A stretch of DNA of 10,781 nucleotides, from assembly GCA_031580945.1 (NCBI GenBank), contig JAVLBT010000101.1, positions 1 through 10,781 of the forward strand. Direction: 5' to 3'. The first letter of the stretch is position 1. The number at the start of each line of letters is the position of its first letter. Source of the stretch: Gracilimonas sp031580945 (lineage in GTDB: Bacteria; Bacteroidota; Rhodothermia; Balneolales; Balneolaceae). The position numbers and the translations under genes are program-made. The notes under the pieces are model-generated. The model ran no database searches. It was not told where the DNA came from and was given only the letters and a program-made list of their open reading frames with translations. Below are positions 6,871 through 10,781 of the stretch, one piece after another.

Positions 6871-8655
6871 ATGAAAGAAAACTTTGATGAAAATAAGTCA
6901 ATCAAATCTCTTTGGCTCACGCTGAAAGATATTTTTGCGCTTAGTAAACCATACAGAACCAGATTCTATGGTGCTACCTTAGCAACCATCATTGCTTCAG
7001 GGATTTGGCTGACGGTACCCCTTGGACTACGTGAATTACTGGATGCCGTTTTTGAAGCAGGTAATAATGAACTTTTGAACTGGCTGGCAATAGGACTTTT
7101 TGCGCTTTTTGTATTTCAGGCTGCATTTTCATTTTTCGGAAATTATCACCTGGAGTGGGTGGGAGAGCGTGTGATTACAGACCTCAGAAAGAAAGTATAT
7201 GAGCATCTGCATCGCTTAGGGTTTAAATTTTTTGCAGAACGCCGTTTGGGGGAGATCACTTCAAGGTTAACCAATGACGTAGGGTCGATACGTACGGCCT
7301 TGACTGATTCTTTACCTCAGCTTTTAACGATTACCTTTTCCCTGGTTGGTTCCGTTTCCCTAATGGTCGTACTAAATTGGCGATTGAGCCTGGTTATTTT
7401 TCTAACTGTTCCCTTTGTGACGTTGGCAACCCGGTATTTTGGGCAAAAGATCCGGCATCTTTCCAAAGACATACAGGATGAATTAGCCAACTCAACAGCT
7501 GTAGCCGAAGATGCTTTAGGGGCTATACGACTGGTTAAAGCTTTTGTAAGAGAGGACTATGAAGTAAACCGATATCAGTCAGCTATTGAGAAATTATTTG
7601 TCACAGCTCGGCGAAAGGTCGTTCTTACCCAGTTTTTCTGGTCAGGGGTGGGGATCATGTTCATGAGTACGCTGGTCATCATTTTTTGGTATGGAGGGAA
7701 GGAAGTGTTAGCTGAAAGGTTGACAGCCGGTGACTTGGTCGCATTTATTATCTATGCATTAAACATTTCAAGATCCATCAGCCAAACGTCCCGATTGTAT
7801 ACAGCAGTNNNNNNNNNNGGTGCATCCGAACGTATTTTTGAGCTACTTGAAGAGACTCCGGAAATAGAGAATAATCCGGGAGCAGAAAATTTAACGTCGG
7901 TGAAAGGTGAAGTTGTGGCAGAGCATCTTTATTTCAGTTACGAGGGACAAAAAAATGTAATAGATAACGTCTCATTTAATGCTTCGGCTGGGAAAACAGT
8001 GGCATTAGTTGGGCCAAGCGGAGCCGGTAAAACAACATTGTTAAATTTGATCCCCAGATTTTATGATCCACAAAAGGGGGCAATTTATGTAGATGGGAAA
8101 AATATTCAGGATATAACGTTTAAATCATTAAGGCAGCATATTTCCATTGTTCCGCAAGAAGTTCATCTATTTGGGACGAGTATAAGAGAAAACATTATCT
8201 ATGGAAAATTAGACGCAACGCCAGAAGAAATAACTCAGGCTGCTAAAGATGCAAATGCCCATGAGTTTATCCTGAAGACAGAAAATGGATATGATTCTAT
8301 GATCGGTGAAAAAGGAGTTAAGTTAAGCGGAGGGCAGCGCCAACGAATAGCAATAGCACGGGCAATCCTTAAAAACCCGGCAATTTTGTTATTGGATGAA
8401 GCAACTTCATCCTTGGATTCGGAGTCAGAAGCCCAGGTTCAAGAAGCCCTCGGAAGACTGATGAAGAACCGAACCACTTTTGTGATTGCACACCGTCTTT
8501 CAACTGTACAGCATGCAGATCAGATCCTGGTAATGGATGAGGGAAAGATCGTTGAGGTTGGAACTCATCTACAGCTCATTACAAAAGATGGACTATATTC
8601 TCATTTATATGAGCTCCAGTTTAGGGATATGGATCAACCCGAAAGGATGGTATAA
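6871..8655 (+). CDS. ABCB-type exporter half-transporter (fused TMD-NBD, MsbA/BmrA-like)
   Basis: A 594-residue half-transporter expected to work as a homodimer, exporting lipids or hydrophobic compounds using ATP; the substrate cannot be read from sequence. The six-helix type I exporter domain covers about 30-310, with the intracellular-loop segment RLTNDVGSIR (132-141) and the coupling helix region around EDALGAIRLVKAF (213-225). The nucleotide-binding domain (about 345-585) is complete: Walker A GPSGAGKT (381-388), Q-loop Q429, signature LSGGQ (485-489), Walker B ILLLDE (505-510, catalytic E510), D-loop SSLD (513-516) and H-loop H541. Ten undetermined bases fall between the last TM helix and the GASERIF segment that opens the linker. 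The frame is kept across them, so the gene is most likely intact. No clear ribosome site precedes the ATG. It is convergent with the next gene, with only five bases between stops. Confidence 0.92.
   Translation: MKENFDENKSIKSLWLTLKDIFALSKPYRTRFYGATLATIIASGIWLTVPLGLRELLDAVFEAGNNELLNWLAIGLFALFVFQAAFSFFGNYHLEWVGERVITDLRKKVYEHLHRLGFKFFAERRLGEITSRLTNDVGSIRTALTDSLPQLLTITFSLVGSVSLMVVLNWRLSLVIFLTVPFVTLATRYFGQKIRHLSKDIQDELANSTAVAEDALGAIRLVKAFVREDYEVNRYQSAIEKLFVTARRKVVLTQFFWSGVGIMFMSTLVIIFWYGGKEVLAERLTAGDLVAFIIYALNISRSISQTSRLYTAXXXXGASERIFELLEETPEIENNPGAENLTSVKGEVVAEHLYFSYEGQKNVIDNVSFNASAGKTVALVGPSGAGKTTLLNLIPRFYDPQKGAIYVDGKNIQDITFKSLRQHISIVPQEVHLFGTSIRENIIYGKLDATPEEITQAAKDANAHEFILKTENGYDSMIGEKGVKLSGGQRQRIAIARAILKNPAILLLDEATSSLDSESEAQVQEALGRLMKNRTTFVIAHRLSTVQHADQILVMDEGKIVEVGTHLQLITKDGLYSHLYELQFRDMDQPERMV
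7809..7818. other. Assembly gap of 10 N inside the exporter gene
   Basis: Ten undetermined bases follow GT, so the first affected codon is Val whatever its third base. In ABCB exporters this stretch (LYT, then about six residues, then GA-x-ER) usually reads like ELQKAKGATER in BmrA. That predicts Val plus four residues before GASER, where the 10-N placeholder allows Val plus three. The true gap is therefore probably 13 bases, and 10 is a nominal scaffold value. Confidence 0.9.
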
Positions 8656-8660
8656 AGAAA

Positions 8661-9677
8661 TCAATTATCAGCGTTGTACGCCATAATAATATCAGAATAA
8701 CTCATGTTTTCGATCACTTCGCTATCCCGTAAATCATTCAAATAATTTATGGAAACACCGGAGTTGTAAAGTGCAATTATTGCTGAGTATGAGAACTCAT
8801 CAAAATAGCCTTCGGTATTCAATTCATTTAGATAATCGATCGATACACCACCATTATACAGACCTATTACCGCGGAATAAGAAAAGTCATCCAGGAACCC
8901 TGCTGCTTTCAGATCCTGTATATAACCTGTTGAAACATCACCGTTGAAAAGTCCAATAAGGCCGGAATAGGAAAATTCATCGAGTAATCCGCTGGTTTGG
9001 AAATCGTTCAGGAATGAAATAGGAACATCACTGTTATATAATCCTATTATAGCAGAATATGAAAACTCGTCCAAAAAACCAGAATCATCCATAGCGTCAA
9101 GGTAACTTATGGGAACGCCGCCATTGTACAAACCAATAATTGCAGAATAAGAAAAGTCGACCAAGTATCCGGCTTCATCCATCTGCAACAGATAGTCGAT
9201 TGGAACGCCACTTTGGTAGAGTGCAATATTTCCAGAGCTGGAATATGCATTTGCCAAGCCCGCTTCTTCTAAACTTTTTAAATAATCTACAAATCCGGTT
9301 TGTTCAGTAGCTGGCGGTACAGGTGGGGCTGGGGTTTCGGGAATATTTATTTCAGGGACATTAACATCAGGTATCTGAACATCCAATGAAGGGGCTGTAT
9401 TACTAACTTCTTCACCAAAAATGTTATTCCAGGATTGCGAGAGGTTCCAGTCATTAACCCATAAATAGGCAGCAACAAATACTAAGAAGAAAAGCACTGC
9501 ATTTTTAAATTGTGATCGATCTTTTTCTTGTTCGGAATAAGAAATCTGTTCTGATGACTTTTCCGGGTCACTTTTTCGACGGATATATTCATCCAGGTCA
9601 AAATTTGGATCATATTCTATATTGCCATTGGCTTCGGATTCGAAAGTATAGTTACTGTAGTTGTTTGTTTTTCCCAT
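8661..9677 (-). CDS. Single-pass membrane protein with seven tandem 30-residue repeats
   Basis: I do not recognise a named family for the whole protein. Residues 1-57 are charged and rich in Ser, Glu and Asp, with no signal peptide. One TM helix (about 58-74) follows, then a spacer of about 55 residues that turns Pro-rich, with PDVNVPEINIPETPAPPVPP (103-122). From 131 to the end are seven 30-residue units in perfect register (starting 131, 161, 191, 221, 251, 281, 311; the last has 28). The consensus is roughly DYLxxLxxxGfLdeFSYSaIIgLYNgGVsI. Each unit has two amphipathic helix-like halves, so a helical solenoid is likely, recalling the GVxxxYxxxLxxxG helical repeats appended to BlaR1/M56-type proteins. 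By the positive-inside rule (RRK and KDR before the helix) the repeats should lie in the periplasm. A perfect palindrome sits five bases upstream of the ATG. A role in protein binding or scaffolding is a guess. Confidence 0.8.
   Translation of the reverse strand: MGKTNNYSNYTFESEANGNIEYDPNFDLDEYIRRKSDPEKSSEQISYSEQEKDRSQFKNAVLFFLVFVAAYLWVNDWNLSQSWNNIFGEEVSNTAPSLDVQIPDVNVPEINIPETPAPPVPPATEQTGFVDYLKSLEEAGLANAYSSSGNIALYQSGVPIDYLLQMDEAGYLVDFSYSAIIGLYNGGVPISYLDAMDDSGFLDEFSYSAIIGLYNSDVPISFLNDFQTSGLLDEFSYSGLIGLFNGDVSTGYIQDLKAAGFLDDFSYSAVIGLYNGGVSIDYLNELNTEGYFDEFSYSAIIALYNSGVSINYLNDLRDSEVIENMSYSDIIMAYNADN
8664..9287 (-). repeat. Tandem coding array: seven 90-bp units (last one 84 bp)
   Basis: The array encodes residues 131-338 of the repeat protein. 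Units keep an exact 90-bp period with no indels. The FSYSaIIgLYN core is nearly invariant in units 2 to 6, while the first (AYSSSGNIALYQ) and last (MSYSDIIMAYN) units are the most divergent. At DNA level the codons differ between units, so this looks like an old array kept by selection on protein rather than a recent expansion. Confidence 0.9.
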
Positions 9678-9682
9678 AAAAT

Positions 9683-9697
9683 TATAATCTGATTATA
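9683..9697. promoter_or_regulatory. Perfect palindrome TATAATC-T-GATTATA upstream of the repeat-protein start
   Basis: A 15-bp palindrome with 7-bp arms lies five bases before the ATG at 9677 on the minus strand, followed upstream by an 8-bp palindrome GTCATGAC at 9700-9707. It may be an operator covering the start region, or overlapping TATAAT-type promoter elements; if the latter, the mRNA would be nearly leaderless. No Shine-Dalgarno sequence is present. AT-rich palindromes of this size can occur by chance, so the functional call is tentative. Confidence 0.35.
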
Positions 9698-9875
9698 AAG
9701 TCATGACGAAAAATTCCGGGTCAAAGTTTCAGAATGTAAATAGTAAATACAGGATTATAACTTTTCATTTGGGGATACGAACAAAAAACCCGTACAAACA
9801 GTCCGTATAAACCAAACAAGCCTCGAGCATAACGAAGCCTTTATCAGTAGCTTAGGCTGAAAAGCAGTTAGTACT

Positions 9876-10781
9876 TTAATCATTGCCTTTGGGGGTAAAA
9901 GCCTGAATCCCTGTAATTTCTCTTCCAAGTATCAGGCCGTGAATGTCATAGGTTCCCTCATAGGTATTAACGGATTCCAGGTTCATAACGTGGTGAATGA
10001 CCCGGTAATCTCCGACAATACCGTTCCCGCCATGCATATCGCGTGAAATTCGGGCGATCTCCAGCGCTTTTCCGCAATTATTGCGTTTGGCAAGAGAAGT
10101 CATAGAAGGATGATCTCGCCCCTCATCCTTAAGCTTCCCTAAACGGAAAGCCAGCATTTGCATGGTCGTGATATCGGTCATCATATTTGCGAGTTTTGTC
10201 TGAATGAGCTGATTGGCTGCCAGGGGTTTCCCGAATTGTTTGCGATCCATCACATATTGCCTTGCTCGCTGATAGCAAAATTCAGCGGCGCCTACGGTTC
10301 CCCAGGCAATCCCATAACGGGCCGAATTCAAACACATAAAAGGGCCTTTCAAGCCTTTGATATCGGGAAATACATTTTCATCAGGCACAAAAACATCATC
10401 AAAAACAAGCTCACCGGTCTCAGAAGCACGCAAACTCATTTTATATTTGGTATGTGGAGCCGAAAATCCATCCATATCTTTCTCTACCAAGAATCCGCGG
10501 ATCACACCTTCGTCATTTTCATTCTCTTTGGCCTTGGCCCAAACTACGGCTACATCAGCAATAGGGGAGTTGGTGATCCACATTTTGGCACCGTTTAGTT
10601 TCCAGCCGCCATCGGTTTTTACGGCAGTGGTTACCATCGAGCCGGGATCTGAGCCATGATCCGGTTCCGTTAATCCAAAACAGCCGATCATCTCTCCGGT
10701 AGCCAGATTAGGTAAGAATTTCTGTTTTTGTTCTTCTGTCCCAAAAACGGAAATAGGATACATCACCAATGAGGATTGCAC
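9876..10781 (-). CDS. gcdH: Glutaryl-CoA dehydrogenase-like acyl-CoA dehydrogenase, C-terminal part
   Basis: The C-terminal 301 residues of an FAD acyl-CoA dehydrogenase; the N-terminal domain lies beyond the right edge, and the first codon in the window (GTG) is an internal Val, not a start. The match to glutaryl-CoA dehydrogenase is strong throughout: QSSLVMxPI at the edge, GCFGLTEPDHGSDP (33-46), WITNSPIAD (68-76), IRGFLVEK (94-101), LRASETG (117-123), NSARYGIAWG (152-161), RKQFGKPL (180-187), KRNNCGKALEIAR (232-244), DMHGGNGI (248-255) and NTYEGTYDIH (272-281). E275 in TYEGT is the catalytic base position (Glu370 in the human enzyme). The enzyme oxidises and decarboxylates glutaryl-CoA to crotonyl-CoA in lysine and tryptophan breakdown, passing electrons to ETF. 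The Arg that binds the substrate carboxylate is in the missing N-terminal part, so specificity is inferred from overall similarity. Confidence 0.9.
   Translation of the reverse strand: MQSSLVMYPISVFGTEEQKQKFLPNLATGEMIGCFGLTEPDHGSDPGSMVTTAVKTDGGWKLNGAKMWITNSPIADVAVVWAKAKENENDEGVIRGFLVEKDMDGFSAPHTKYKMSLRASETGELVFDDVFVPDENVFPDIKGLKGPFMCLNSARYGIAWGTVGAAEFCYQRARQYVMDRKQFGKPLAANQLIQTKLANMMTDITTMQMLAFRLGKLKDEGRDHPSMTSLAKRNNCGKALEIARISRDMHGGNGIVGDYRVIHHVMNLESVNTYEGTYDIHGLILGREITGIQAFTPKGND

Noticed and set aside
9703..9810. 35-codon + strand open frame in the gap upstream of the repeat protein
   Set aside because: No ribosome site and low-complexity, Lys/Asn-rich composition expected from AT-rich non-coding DNA; no recognisable similarity.
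9782..9865. Terminator for the acyl-CoA dehydrogenase gene, suggested by GGGTTTTTT on the minus strand and repeated AGGCTT
   Set aside because: The repeats (AGGCTT twice, TACGG twice) are direct rather than inverted, so no stem forms before the T-run.

Overview
The window is about 42% GC by impression. It holds eight intact protein-coding genes, plus a gene tail at each edge. There is no rRNA, tRNA, CRISPR array or insertion sequence. Several traits point to the Bacteroidota/Balneolota/Rhodothermota side of the tree, with Balneolaceae-like marine bacteria as my best guess: AT-rich leaders mostly without Shine-Dalgarno sites, short dispersed GAACATCGAAC-type repeats, an in-frame EIRNEKxEIRN-type repeat inside a protein, and the protein flavour overall. 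That placement is inference from style, not from a marker gene. A run of 10 N at 7809-7818 shows this is a draft assembly.

Layout from left to right. (a) 2-85: tail of a PIN-domain (VapC-like) protein on the + strand. (b) 86-299: non-coding, with short dispersed repeats. (c) 300-1652 (+): hemN, oxygen-independent coproporphyrinogen III dehydrogenase, convergent with the next block. (d) 1675-6742 (-): six co-directional genes, in transcription order NfeD-like protein, SPFH/band-7 protein A, SPFH/band-7 protein B, a 98-bp gap, an unknown two-TM protein, a membrane-anchored SpoIIE/RsbU-type PP2C phosphatase, and a seven-TM DUF2306-type protein. Spacings are 7 nt, 14 nt, 98 nt, a 4-nt ATGA overlap, and about 12 nt. 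(e) 6743-6870: a divergent intergenic region with a 7-bp inverted repeat. (f) 6871-8655 (+): an ABCB-type exporter half-transporter, interrupted in the sequence by the N gap. (g) 8661-9677 (-): a single-pass membrane protein carrying seven tandem 30-residue repeats, convergent with the exporter. (h) 9678-9875: non-coding. (i) 9876-10781 (-): the C-terminal 301 residues of a glutaryl-CoA dehydrogenase-like flavoprotein running off the right edge.

How the genes may work together. NfeD plus SPFH proteins is a classic conserved pair thought to organise membrane microdomains; here the SPFH gene is doubled. The following three genes are all membrane proteins and include a signalling phosphatase, so the 5-kb minus-strand block may be a membrane-organisation and membrane-stress unit. 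That is inference. HemN (heme under low oxygen), the exporter and the acyl-CoA dehydrogenase look like ordinary housekeeping genes with no visible link to the block. The least explained parts are the 30-residue-repeat membrane protein and the unknown protein/phosphatase/DUF2306 trio.
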